This document shows, in pieces, positions 1 to 6,319 of a stretch of DNA of 6,465 nucleotides. The notes below the pieces were generated by a model, which was not told where the DNA came from, searched no databases, and saw only the letters and a program-made list of their open reading frames with translations. The position numbers and the translations under genes were made by a program. This stretch comes from Flavobacteriaceae bacterium (GTDB taxonomy: Bacteria; Bacteroidota; Bacteroidia; Flavobacteriales; Flavobacteriaceae): the NCBI GenBank assembly GCA_029245825.1, contig JAQWON010000119.1:1-6465 (forward strand), in the 5' to 3' direction. Each line of letters opens with the position of its first letter. The first letter of the stretch is position 1.

Positions 1-356
1 TCAACATCTTTATGAGGATCTATGGCTAATAAAATTTTTTGCTCATCAATTCCCCTTGGAAGTGGAAGTTGAACAATAAAACCATCAATATGTGGATTAT
101 TATTAAGATTGTTTATTTTTTCAAGCAAAAATTCTTCAATAATTGATTCCTCAAGTTTAATTAGAGTAGAGTCATATCCAACATAATCACACGCTTTAAC
201 TTTACTCCCAACATAAGTTAAACTGGCTCCATCATTACCAACAATTATTGCAGCTAAATGAGGTTTTTTAAGTCCTTTTTTAAGTCTATTAGAGACCAAC
301 ATTTTAAGTTCATCTTTTATGTCTTGTGATATTTTTTTTCCGTCTAAAATCTTCAT
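1..356 (-). CDS. folD: Bifunctional methylenetetrahydrofolate dehydrogenase / methenyltetrahydrofolate cyclohydrolase FolD (5' part, runs off window)
   Basis: This is the N-terminal part of the cytosolic one-carbon enzyme that interconverts 5,10-methylene-, 5,10-methenyl- and 10-formyl-tetrahydrofolate with NADP. I translated it by hand from the ATG at 356-354; 118 full codons lie in the window, and the remaining part (family length is about 285-295 residues), including the NADP-binding domain, lies beyond base 1. Visible family signatures are VGNDGASLTYVGSKVKAC (residues 39-56), with the catalytic Tyr48-x3-Lys52 pair, the substrate-site block DGFIVQLPLP (about 91-100), and IDPHKDV at the window edge, the start of the PxKDVDG motif. 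The gene starts 3 bp after the ffh stop codon, so the two are almost certainly co-transcribed and possibly translationally coupled. A weak purine stretch (AAAGG) inside the ffh end is the only ribosome-binding candidate and is further away than usual, as is normal in Bacteroidota. Confidence 0.95.
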   Translation of the reverse strand, partial: MKILDGKKISQDIKDELKMLVSNRLKKGLKKPHLAAIIVGNDGASLTYVGSKVKACDYVGYDSTLIKLEESIIEEFLLEKINNLNNNPHIDGFIVQLPLPRGIDEQKILLAIDPHKDV

Positions 357-359
357 TTA

Positions 360-1685
360 TCAACTATTGCCTTTAAACATTTGCATCATCTGTTTACCTT
401 TTCCTCCCTGCATCATTTTCATCATCTTACTCATTTGGTTAAACTTTTTTAATAATTCATTTACTTCTTCAATTCCTCTACCTGAACCATTAGCAATTCT
501 GTTCTTTCTATTATTATCAATTATTGATGGGTTCGATCGCTCTTTTGGCGTCATAGATCCAATGATTACTTCTATCTTTTTAAATGTATCTTCATCAATG
601 TCAACTTCATTAATCATTTTACCGGCTCCAGGTATCATCCCTATTAAATCTTTAATGTTTCCCATTTTTTTAATCTGTTGAATCTGACTAAGAAAATCAT
701 CAAAACCAAACCGATTTTTTGCTATTTTTTTATTAATCTTTCTGGCTTCTTCCTCATCAAATTGTTGTTGAGCTCTTTCCACCAATGATATTACATCTCC
801 CATTCCCAGTATTCTATCAGCCATCCTATCTGGATGAAAAACATCAATTGCCTCCATTTTTTCACCTGTACTTATAAATTTGATAGGTTTATTAACTACT
901 GATTTTATTGAAAGGGCAGAACCTCCTCTAGTGTCACCATCAAGCTTAGTCAAAACAACTCCTTGATAATCAAGAACATCATTAAATGCTTTGGCTGTAT
1001 TTACAGCATCCTGACCTGTCATTGAATCAACAACAAAAAGAGTCTCATTAGGTTTTATTGCTTTGTGAATATTATAAATCTCTTTCATTAATAGTTCGTC
1101 TATTGCAAGTCGACCGGCTGTATCTACAATCAAAACATTATTCTTGTTTTTTTTTGCATGTGAAAGAGCCCTTTTAGCAATTTCAACTGGATCTTTTAAA
1201 TCAGGTTCAGTATAAATAGGAACATTAACCTGTTCGGCAATTACTGATAATTGATCTATAGCTGCCGGACGATAAACATCACAAGCAGCAAGAAGAGGCT
1301 TTTTGCCTTTCTCTTTTAAATGAAGAGCTAATTTTGCGCAAAAAGTTGTCTTTCCAGACCCTTGCAGTCCTGACATTAAAATTACTGAAGGATCTGAAGA
1401 TAGATCTATTTCTTGTGTATTTGAGCCCATTAATTGGGTGAGCTCATCTTTAACAATTTTTATAAGTAATTGTCCAGGTTTTAAACTTTTTAAAACTTTT
1501 TGCCCAATTGCTTTTTCTTTTATCTTATTAGTAAAATCCTTAGCAGTTTTAAAATTAACATCTGCTTCTAATAGTGCCCTCCTAACCTCCTTAAGGGTTT
1601 CCGAAACATTTATCTCCGTTATTTGTCCTTGTCCTTTTAATAACTGAAAAGCTTTGTCAAGTTTTTTACTTAGATTGTCAAACAT
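360..1685 (-). CDS. ffh: Signal recognition particle GTPase Ffh (SRP54)
   Basis: Ffh binds signal sequences emerging from the ribosome and, with 4.5S RNA and the receptor FtsY, delivers nascent membrane proteins to the translocon. The 441-residue length fits the family. Domain order is clear: an N helical bundle (about 1-90), then the G domain with the P-loop GLQGSGKTT (106-114), DVYRPAA (136-142), DTAGR (188-192), TKLDGDTRGG (246-255) and the DRMADRILGMGD closing motif (286-297). The methionine-rich M domain follows (about 300-441). Its RNA-binding helix-turn-helix reads NNRKNRIANGSG (391-402), a diverged form of the usual SRRxRIAxGSG. The C-terminus is Met/Lys/Gly-rich, as usual. A Bacteroidota-type promoter lies just upstream and folD follows 3 bp after the stop codon, giving an ffh-folD operon. 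Confidence 0.98.
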   Translation of the reverse strand: MFDNLSKKLDKAFQLLKGQGQITEINVSETLKEVRRALLEADVNFKTAKDFTNKIKEKAIGQKVLKSLKPGQLLIKIVKDELTQLMGSNTQEIDLSSDPSVILMSGLQGSGKTTFCAKLALHLKEKGKKPLLAACDVYRPAAIDQLSVIAEQVNVPIYTEPDLKDPVEIAKRALSHAKKNKNNVLIVDTAGRLAIDELLMKEIYNIHKAIKPNETLFVVDSMTGQDAVNTAKAFNDVLDYQGVVLTKLDGDTRGGSALSIKSVVNKPIKFISTGEKMEAIDVFHPDRMADRILGMGDVISLVERAQQQFDEEEARKINKKIAKNRFGFDDFLSQIQQIKKMGNIKDLIGMIPGAGKMINEVDIDEDTFKKIEVIIGSMTPKERSNPSIIDNNRKNRIANGSGRGIEEVNELLKKFNQMSKMMKMMQGGKGKQMMQMFKGNS

Positions 1686-1707
1686 ATTCTGGGCTTCTAA
1701 TAATTGT

Positions 1708-1738
1708 CAAATTTAGTGTCTTTATATTTATTATGAAA
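1708..1738 (-). promoter_or_regulatory. Bacteroidota-type promoter for ffh-folD
   Basis: On the minus strand, TAAATTTG (1715-1708) matches the Bacteroidota -7 consensus TAnnTTTG exactly. Nineteen bases upstream is TTTC (1738-1735), one mismatch from the -33 element TTTG; the spacing is within the usual 17-23. Transcription would start near 1702, leaving a leader of only about 16 bases before the ffh ATG at 1685. No sigma-70-like TTGACA/TATAAT pair stands out. This is a prediction from sequence alone. Confidence 0.55.
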
Positions 1739-1766
1739 CTCTCAACAACTCTTTTAAAATTTTTCT

Positions 1767-2190
1767 CTATTCGCTTTTCATAATTTCAATTACAATAACA
1801 TGAGGAAATGAAATAGCAGCTAGAAAAGAAAAAAACAAAGGCATAAAATAAGTTACTTCAAAATCAATATATTTATAAATCATGAAAAATTAAAAGTGAT
1901 AATGATGGTGCAATGAAAAAAAATGCTCCCCCAATTAAAACTACAAGGGCATACAATACTAAATATTTTATGTAAAGATTCCCAATATGGTTTTTAAATC
2001 TCTTTGAAATAATTCTTAGATCATTCGCTCCGTGTAGTATACCAATTGTAAATACGGAAAAACCTCCTAAAAAATTAACAAACTTTTCTTCAATAAAGGG
2101 CAAAATTAGAATAATGCCAGTGTAACTAAGACCCCGTAACAATAATAATCTACTTTTTGAAATAAAGATACCAAGAAATGTTATTAACAA
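1767..2190 (-). pseudogene. blh: Degraded Brp/Blh-family beta-carotene 15,15'-dioxygenase (internal deletion plus frameshift)
   Basis: Intact members are integral-membrane, iron-dependent enzymes that cleave beta-carotene into retinal, the rhodopsin chromophore. Two fragments remain. The 5' fragment (2190-1873, 105 codons) carries hydrophobic helices and the first iron-histidine motif, GILHGANDLRI (50-60), then a helix ending in SLSLLIF before a stop codon. The 3' fragment is shifted by one base (about 1877-1767, ending at the TAG at 1769-1767) and reads YKYIDFEVTYFMPLFF, then SFLAAISFPHVIVIEIM, which matches the C-terminal PH helix of the family. Joined, they give about 140 residues against roughly 270-290 for intact enzymes. 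The missing middle should contain the other histidine motifs (the HFG type and the HxxxH type), so no activity is expected. The only available start is a TTG at 2190 directly after an in-frame TAA, suggesting that the original start is also lost. Family assignment rests on recognised motifs, not a search. Confidence 0.72.
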
Positions 2191-2195
2191 TTATC

Positions 2196-2217
2196 AAAAA
2201 AAAAACACGTCGTGTTT
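2196..2217 (-). terminator. Orphan terminator-like hairpin / dyad between the pseudogene and the plus-strand gene
   Basis: AAACACG and CGTGTTT (2203-2209 and 2211-2217) form a perfect inverted repeat around one central base. Read on the minus strand it makes a 6-bp stem (AAACAC/GTGTTT, loop GAC) followed immediately by a run of T (the A-run at 2196-2205), the layout of a weak intrinsic terminator. No minus-strand gene now lies upstream for it to terminate: it sits just before the blh remnant and 43 bp before the plus-strand gene. It may be a remnant from a lost gene, an attenuator of the pseudogene, or an operator-like dyad for the gene at 2261. Confidence 0.4.
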
Positions 2218-2226
2218 AATTTTTAC

Positions 2227-2234
2227 TAAATTTA
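2227..2234 (+). promoter_or_regulatory. Possible -7 element for the plus-strand membrane-protein gene
   Basis: TAAATTTA differs from the Bacteroidota -7 consensus TAnnTTTG only in the last base and lies 26 bp before the ATG at 2261. No convincing -33 TTTG is found at the usual spacing; the dyad at 2203-2217 occupies that region instead. The hexanucleotide core is self-complementary and the surroundings are very AT-rich, so this could be chance. Confidence 0.22.
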
Positions 2235-2260
2235 TCTAAACAAATAATTTAATTTTTATT

Positions 2261-3040
2261 ATGGAAAAAATTTTAAATCAAATTTTAGATTTGCCTAGTA
2301 TGGTAAATCAAAAGCTTCCACAAAACAACTTTAACGTTATGATGGAAGGTTCCGAAGGATCCTTTGGGAACTGGGCGGGAACTTTTTACAAGATAGGCGC
2401 TTTTGTCGTTCTTATTGGAATACTAATCGCCGCAATTACCGGTGGGATAGATGCTGTTAATTCTGCAGAAGGCCTAGGTAAAGTAACAGCTGTTGTTTGT
2501 ATGCTTCTTTTAGTATATGCAGCATTTCCAATTGCTCAAACTGTAAGATCTGCTGGAGATAGTTTAGCTGGTTCTAAAAGTGGAATCATAGATTTCATTT
2601 TCAGGGATCTTATTGTAGCTAACATTAAACTGGCAGGTCATGCCGGGGCTTTAGTCGCTCTATTTGGAGCATTTTGCGCTACATTGGGTTGGCTATTAAT
2701 GGGTACAGACCCAAATATTGCTATTGCTCCTGAATTTTTCGCTGGAGTAGCATATTCTGTTAGTCTTCCCATAAATGCAACTGCTGAATTTTTATCAATG
2801 GTTAACTTAGATTTTATAGGAGGAGTTTTAAACGACTTTAATACTTGGGAGGTTACTGGTTCTAATGCCAGTGGTTATAACATACCAGGAGTTTTGGCTG
2901 TTGGCTGGGAATATGTTCAGGTTGCAATTGTTTTGGCGAAATTGTATGTTTCTCTAGCACTTTACCATTTCCTTTATGGACTTTTGAGTTCTTTAGTTGG
3001 TTGGATAAAAAATCCATCTCTTCCAATTAAAACAAAATAA
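2261..3040 (+). CDS. Uncharacterised Gly/Ala-rich multi-pass membrane protein
   Basis: I do not recognise the family. The 259-residue product begins with a soluble, amphipathic N-terminus (about 1-40: MEKILNQILDLPSMVNQKLP, then an Asn/Gly-rich stretch) with no signal peptide. Hydrophobic segments follow at about 43-66, 72-93, 121-147 and 152-172. A polar Asn/Ser/Gly loop spans about 190-207. A long hydrophobic stretch (about 208-248) then contains YVQVAIVLAKLYVSLALYHF and may form one or two helices. The tail is basic (WIKNPSLPIKTK), suggesting a cytoplasmic C-terminus. Lys227 and His236 lie inside the last hydrophobic region, and Lys123 and His127 near the start of the third. It is not a rhodopsin: there are fewer than seven clear helices and no retinal-lysine helix. 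It is the only plus-strand gene here, has its own terminator, and its G+C (about 38-47% in lines I counted) exceeds that of its neighbours. The ATG at 2261 is the first in frame; no Shine-Dalgarno is visible. Confidence 0.8.
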   Translation: MEKILNQILDLPSMVNQKLPQNNFNVMMEGSEGSFGNWAGTFYKIGAFVVLIGILIAAITGGIDAVNSAEGLGKVTAVVCMLLLVYAAFPIAQTVRSAGDSLAGSKSGIIDFIFRDLIVANIKLAGHAGALVALFGAFCATLGWLLMGTDPNIAIAPEFFAGVAYSVSLPINATAEFLSMVNLDFIGGVLNDFNTWEVTGSNASGYNIPGVLAVGWEYVQVAIVLAKLYVSLALYHFLYGLLSSLVGWIKNPSLPIKTK

Positions 3041-3080
3041 ATTTCTATTATAAGGTTTTTACCAAAAAACTTTAAAACAT

Positions 3081-3110
3081 AAAAATCGCTCTTTTGAGCG
3101 ATTTTTTTTT
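3081..3110 (+). terminator. Strong intrinsic terminator after the membrane-protein gene, overlapping the argS 3' end
   Basis: ATCGCTC (3085-3091), loop TTTT, GAGCGAT (3096-3102) form a perfect 7-bp stem, extendable by A-T pairs using 3081-3084, followed by a T-run to 3110. It ends plus-strand transcription 45-70 bp after the stop codon at 3040. On the minus strand the same hairpin is followed by TTTTTATGTTTT, so it probably also ends argS transcription. The T-run overlaps the argS stop codon (3111-3109), a very compact convergent junction. Confidence 0.85.
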
Positions 3111-4890
3111 ACATCTTTTCAGGTAAATCAATACCTAGTAAGCTCGAAGCAGATAAAATATTTCTAGAAACGGATCTTGAAATAGACAATCTAATTGACC
3201 TAGCCTCTTTATTAGGTTCGTTTAAAATATTTATGTTTTGATAAAATGAATTGAACAAACGAACTAATTCATACAAATAATTAGCTATAATTGCAGGACT
3301 ATATTGTTTAGCTGCAGAATTTAAAACATCTGGATATATCATTATTTGCTTGATTATCTCCTTTTCCCTTATATCCAACAAAACATCATGTTTTTCTAAA
3401 AAATCATTATTTGAAACTTTACTTAATAATGATTTAATTCTAGCATATGCATATTGTATAAATGGACCTGTATTACCCTCAAAATCAACTGATTCTTCAG
3501 GGTTAAATAAAATTCTTTTTTTATGATCAACCTTTAAAATAAAGTACTTTAGAGCACCAAGACCAATAACATCATACAAATTTTCTTTTTGTTTGCTGTC
3601 TAAATCATTGATTTTTCCCTGTTTTTCTGAAATCTTTCTCGCAGTTTGTTTCATCTCCATAATTAAATTATCAGCATCTACTACTTTTCCTTCTCTACTT
3701 TTCATTTTCCCTTGAGGTAAGTCGACCATTCCGTAGCTTAAGTGATAAAGATTATCTGCCCATGAATAACCAAGTTTTTTTAAAATTGCAAATAAGACCT
3801 TAAAGTGATAATCCTGTTCATTCCCCACCGTATATATTAAGTTATCTATCTGAGGAAAATCCTCAAAACGCTTAATTACAGTACCTAAGTCTTGGGTAAT
3901 GTATACTGCTGTTCCATCTGATCTAAGTAATATCTTTTCATCCAGTCCTTCATTCTTTAAATCAATCCATACAGAGCCATCTGGTTTTGAAAAAAATATT
4001 TTCCCCTTAAGTCCTTGATCAATTATTTCCTTGCCTAACAAATAAGTATCACTTTCATAATAATAAGAGTCAAAATCAACTCCTAGGTTATTATAAGTTA
4101 TTGCGAAACCATCATAAACCCAATTATTCATCTTTTTCCAAAGGCCTGTTATTTTAGAATCATTTTTTTCCCATTTTTTAAGCATTTCCCTGGCTTGAAT
4201 CATAATTGGGGCATTTTGAGCAGCACTTTCTTTGTCATGTCCCTCATTTTGAAGGGAATGAACTTCTTTATTAAATTTTTTTTCAAAAAGAACATAATAT
4301 TTACCAACTAATTGGTCTCCTTTTAAGCCACTAGATTTGGGAGTTTCTCCGTTTCCAAAATTATTCCATGCTACCATTGATTTACATATATGAATTCCTC
4401 TATCATTTATAATTTGAGTTTTAATAACATTGTTTCCATTTGCCTTTAAAATTTCTGAAATTGAAAACCCTAATAAATTATTTCTGATATGACCTAGATG
4501 AAGAGGTTTATTTGTATTAGGAGAAGAATATTCGATCATTAAAGTAGGAGAATTTGCATTAGGTTCTATGTGTCCATATTTAGAATCATCAATTATACTT
4601 TCTATAAATTCTATATAGAATGAATCAGTTATTACAAGATTCAGAAAGCCACTTACAATATTAAATTTTCTTATATTTTGATTAATATTAACTAGATAAG
4701 AACCTAATTTATCTCCAAATTCTTGAGGATTTAAATTAATTTTTTTAGCAATAGGAAATAATACTAGTGTGAGATCTCCTTCAAAATCTTTTTTGGTTAA
4801 TTGAAATTCAAAATCATCAATTAATATTTTATATTCATTTTCTAAAAAATTAGAAACAATTTTTGAAAGAGAGCCTTCTAAGTTTTTCAT
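3109..4890 (-). CDS. argS: Arginyl-tRNA synthetase
   Basis: This class I aminoacyl-tRNA synthetase charges tRNA-Arg with arginine in the cytosol; like GlnRS and GluRS it needs the tRNA to activate its amino acid. The 593 residues fit the bacterial monomeric enzyme. The Arg-specific N-terminal add-on domain comes first (about 1-90). The Rossmann catalytic core follows, with the HIGH motif as HLGH (131-134) inside SSPNTNKPLHLGHIRNN, then RSDGTAVYITQDLG (323-336) and YTVGNEQDYHFK (353-364). The KMSKS region reads GKMKSREG (394-401), the usual departure from the canonical motif in ArgRS. The DALR-type anticodon-binding domain starts near NTGPFIQYAYARIKSLL (474-490) and continues to the C-terminus. 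The start is the ATG at 4890 just after a good -7 element. It lies downstream of gltA on the same strand with no evident terminator between, so read-through is possible. Its 3' end converges on the membrane-protein gene. Confidence 0.97.
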   Translation of the reverse strand: MKNLEGSLSKIVSNFLENEYKILIDDFEFQLTKKDFEGDLTLVLFPIAKKINLNPQEFGDKLGSYLVNINQNIRKFNIVSGFLNLVITDSFYIEFIESIIDDSKYGHIEPNANSPTLMIEYSSPNTNKPLHLGHIRNNLLGFSISEILKANGNNVIKTQIINDRGIHICKSMVAWNNFGNGETPKSSGLKGDQLVGKYYVLFEKKFNKEVHSLQNEGHDKESAAQNAPIMIQAREMLKKWEKNDSKITGLWKKMNNWVYDGFAITYNNLGVDFDSYYYESDTYLLGKEIIDQGLKGKIFFSKPDGSVWIDLKNEGLDEKILLRSDGTAVYITQDLGTVIKRFEDFPQIDNLIYTVGNEQDYHFKVLFAILKKLGYSWADNLYHLSYGMVDLPQGKMKSREGKVVDADNLIMEMKQTARKISEKQGKINDLDSKQKENLYDVIGLGALKYFILKVDHKKRILFNPEESVDFEGNTGPFIQYAYARIKSLLSKVSNNDFLEKHDVLLDIREKEIIKQIMIYPDVLNSAAKQYSPAIIANYLYELVRLFNSFYQNINILNEPNKEARSIRLSISRSVSRNILSASSLLGIDLPEKM

Positions 4891-4903
4891 TTTGTATATA
4901 AAT

Positions 4904-4911
4904 CAAAGATA
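4904..4911 (-). promoter_or_regulatory. Bacteroidota-type -7 promoter element for argS
   Basis: On the minus strand TATCTTTG (4911-4904) matches TAnnTTTG exactly and ends 13 bp before the argS ATG at 4890, giving a leader of under 10 bases. No clear TTTG is found 17-23 bases upstream, only AT-rich sequence, so the -33 half is unsupported. The position in the 79-bp gltA-argS gap favours a real promoter. Confidence 0.45.
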
Positions 4912-4969
4912 ATACAAAGAATATGAAAATACTTGATTGAAATCTTGTTGATTTGTATAAAATTATAGA

Positions 4970-6235
4970 CTATAAACTACGTGAATTGTAACCCTTATAA
5001 ATCTGTCTTGGTCGACCTATAGGCTCTTTATTTAGTCTCATTTCTTTCCATTGAGCTATCCATCCAGGGACTCTTCCTAATGCAAACATTACAGTAAACA
5101 TTTCAGTTGGTATCCCAAGAGCTCTGTATATTATACAAGAATAAAAATCAACGTTAGGATAAAGTTTTCTTTCAATAAAATAAGGGTCATTTAAAGCCTC
5201 TTCCTCTAAACCTTTAGCTATATCAAGAACAGGATCATTGATTCCTAACTTAGTTAAAACTTCATCAGCAGTCTTTTTAATAATTTTTGCTCTAGGATCA
5301 AAGTTTTTATAGACTCGGTGTCCAAATCCCATTAAACGAAAAGCATCTTCCTTATCCTTTGCCTTTTCCAAATATTTTTTTGTATTACCTCCATCGGCTT
5401 TAATTTTTTCTAACATTTCAATTACAGCTTGGTTAGCACCTCCATGTAATGGACCCCAAAGAGCAGATATACCAGCTGATATAGAGGCATACATTCCTGC
5501 ACGTGACGAACCTACTATTCTAACTGTTGAAGTAGAGCAGTTCTGTTCGTGATCTGCATGCAAAATTAAGAGCTTATCAAGTGCATTAATTATGATTGGG
5601 TTAGACTGGTAATTATCACCAGATGATTTAAACATCATTTGAGCTAAATTTTCAGTATAGGAAAGTTTGCTATTACTTTTATTAATGGGCAAACCATTTA
5701 CTTTTCTGTGAACCCATGAAACTAAAATTGGAAATTTTGCCATTAATTCTATAGTTGCTCTAAACATTTTTTCTTTAGAACTAACATCAACAGAGGATGG
5801 ATTAAATGCTATAAGTGCTGATGTAAGAGAACATAAAATTCCCATCGGGTGGGCTTTTGAGGGAAAACTTTTTAAAATACACTCTAAATCTTTATCTATT
5901 GATGAAGATTCTTGTATCTCATTTGAAACATTGGATAACTCTTTTTCATTAGGTAATTCACCCCAAATCAGTAAATAAGCGACTTCTAGAAACGTTACGT
6001 TATTTGCTAAATCGTCTATTGAATAACCCCGATATCTTAAAATTCCTTTTTCGCCATCCAAATATGTAATATCACTCAGGCATGATCCGGTATTCTTATA
6101 TCCTGGGTCAAAAGTTATTAAGCCAGTTCTTGATCTTAAATCTTTAATATCTATGCCTACTTCATTCTCAGTTCCTTTGACAAGAGGAAATTCATGGCTT
6201 TCATTCCCCAAAGAAATTTTAATTTTATCATTCAT
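4970..6235 (-). CDS. gltA: Citrate synthase (type II, Bacteroidota form)
   Basis: It condenses acetyl-CoA with oxaloacetate to citrate, the entry step of the TCA cycle, in the cytosol. The 421-residue length matches the Gram-negative hexameric type. The N-terminal region FPLVKGTENEVGIDIKDLR (16-34) and TFDPGYKNTGSC (41-52) are characteristic, followed by ITYLDGEKGILRYRGYSI (56-73). Active-site blocks are all present: LHADHEQNCSTSTVR (225-239), GPLHGGANQA (261-270) with catalytic His264, GFGHRVYKNFDPRAK (303-317) with His306, and YPNVDFYS (359-366) with catalytic Asp363. The C-terminal GWIAQWKEM and EPIGRPRQIY are intact. The start is the first ATG (6235), in agreement with homologues. It follows eno by 84 bp on the same strand. 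That gap has only a weak promoter candidate (TTG at 6273-6271 and TAATTTG at 6255-6249, spacer 15), so co-transcription with eno is plausible. No terminator is visible downstream. Confidence 0.98.
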   Translation of the reverse strand: MNDKIKISLGNESHEFPLVKGTENEVGIDIKDLRSRTGLITFDPGYKNTGSCLSDITYLDGEKGILRYRGYSIDDLANNVTFLEVAYLLIWGELPNEKELSNVSNEIQESSSIDKDLECILKSFPSKAHPMGILCSLTSALIAFNPSSVDVSSKEKMFRATIELMAKFPILVSWVHRKVNGLPINKSNSKLSYTENLAQMMFKSSGDNYQSNPIIINALDKLLILHADHEQNCSTSTVRIVGSSRAGMYASISAGISALWGPLHGGANQAVIEMLEKIKADGGNTKKYLEKAKDKEDAFRLMGFGHRVYKNFDPRAKIIKKTADEVLTKLGINDPVLDIAKGLEEEALNDPYFIERKLYPNVDFYSCIIYRALGIPTEMFTVMFALGRVPGWIAQWKEMRLNKEPIGRPRQIYKGYNSRSL

Positions 6236-6319
6236 GATAAATAAGAAACAAATTAAATCAATTAAGTTTTCAAGATAAGTAAATAAGAGGCAATAAGCAA
6301 CTATTAGAGTATATAGAAG

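Noticed and set aside
319..681. Plus-strand open frame of about 120 codons antisense to the ffh/folD junction.
   Set aside because: It lies wholly over confident minus-strand coding sequence; its Ile/Leu/Phe/Pro-rich translation is typical of the reverse complement of an AT-rich gene.
1438..1647. Plus-strand open frame of about 69 codons inside ffh.
   Set aside because: It is antisense to the conserved N domain of Ffh, has no recognisable motif, and is best explained as a shadow frame.
1686..1766. Small gene or RNA between ffh and the blh remnant.
   Set aside because: The stretch is only 81 bp, very AT-rich, without a stable hairpin or a coding frame; the ffh promoter accounts for it.
1873..2190. 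Treating the 105-codon minus-strand frame as an intact small membrane protein.
   Set aside because: It begins at a TTG directly after a stop codon, ends just where the family's next motif should start, and the family's C-terminal helix continues in another frame downstream.
2261..3040. The plus-strand membrane protein as a proteorhodopsin, given the adjacent blh remnant.
   Set aside because: There are not seven evenly spaced helices, no Asp-type proton-acceptor helix C motif, and no helix-G lysine in the ADFxNK-like context; Lys227 sits in an unrelated sequence.
4891..4969. Terminator between gltA and argS.
   Set aside because: Only AT-rich sequence and a weak GATT/AATC match are present; no G+C stem followed by a T-run on the minus strand.
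6236..6319. Dedicated gltA promoter in the eno-gltA gap.
   Set aside because: The best candidate (TTG, 15-base spacer, TAATTTG) lacks one base of the -7 consensus and is spaced too tightly, so it is not listed as a feature.
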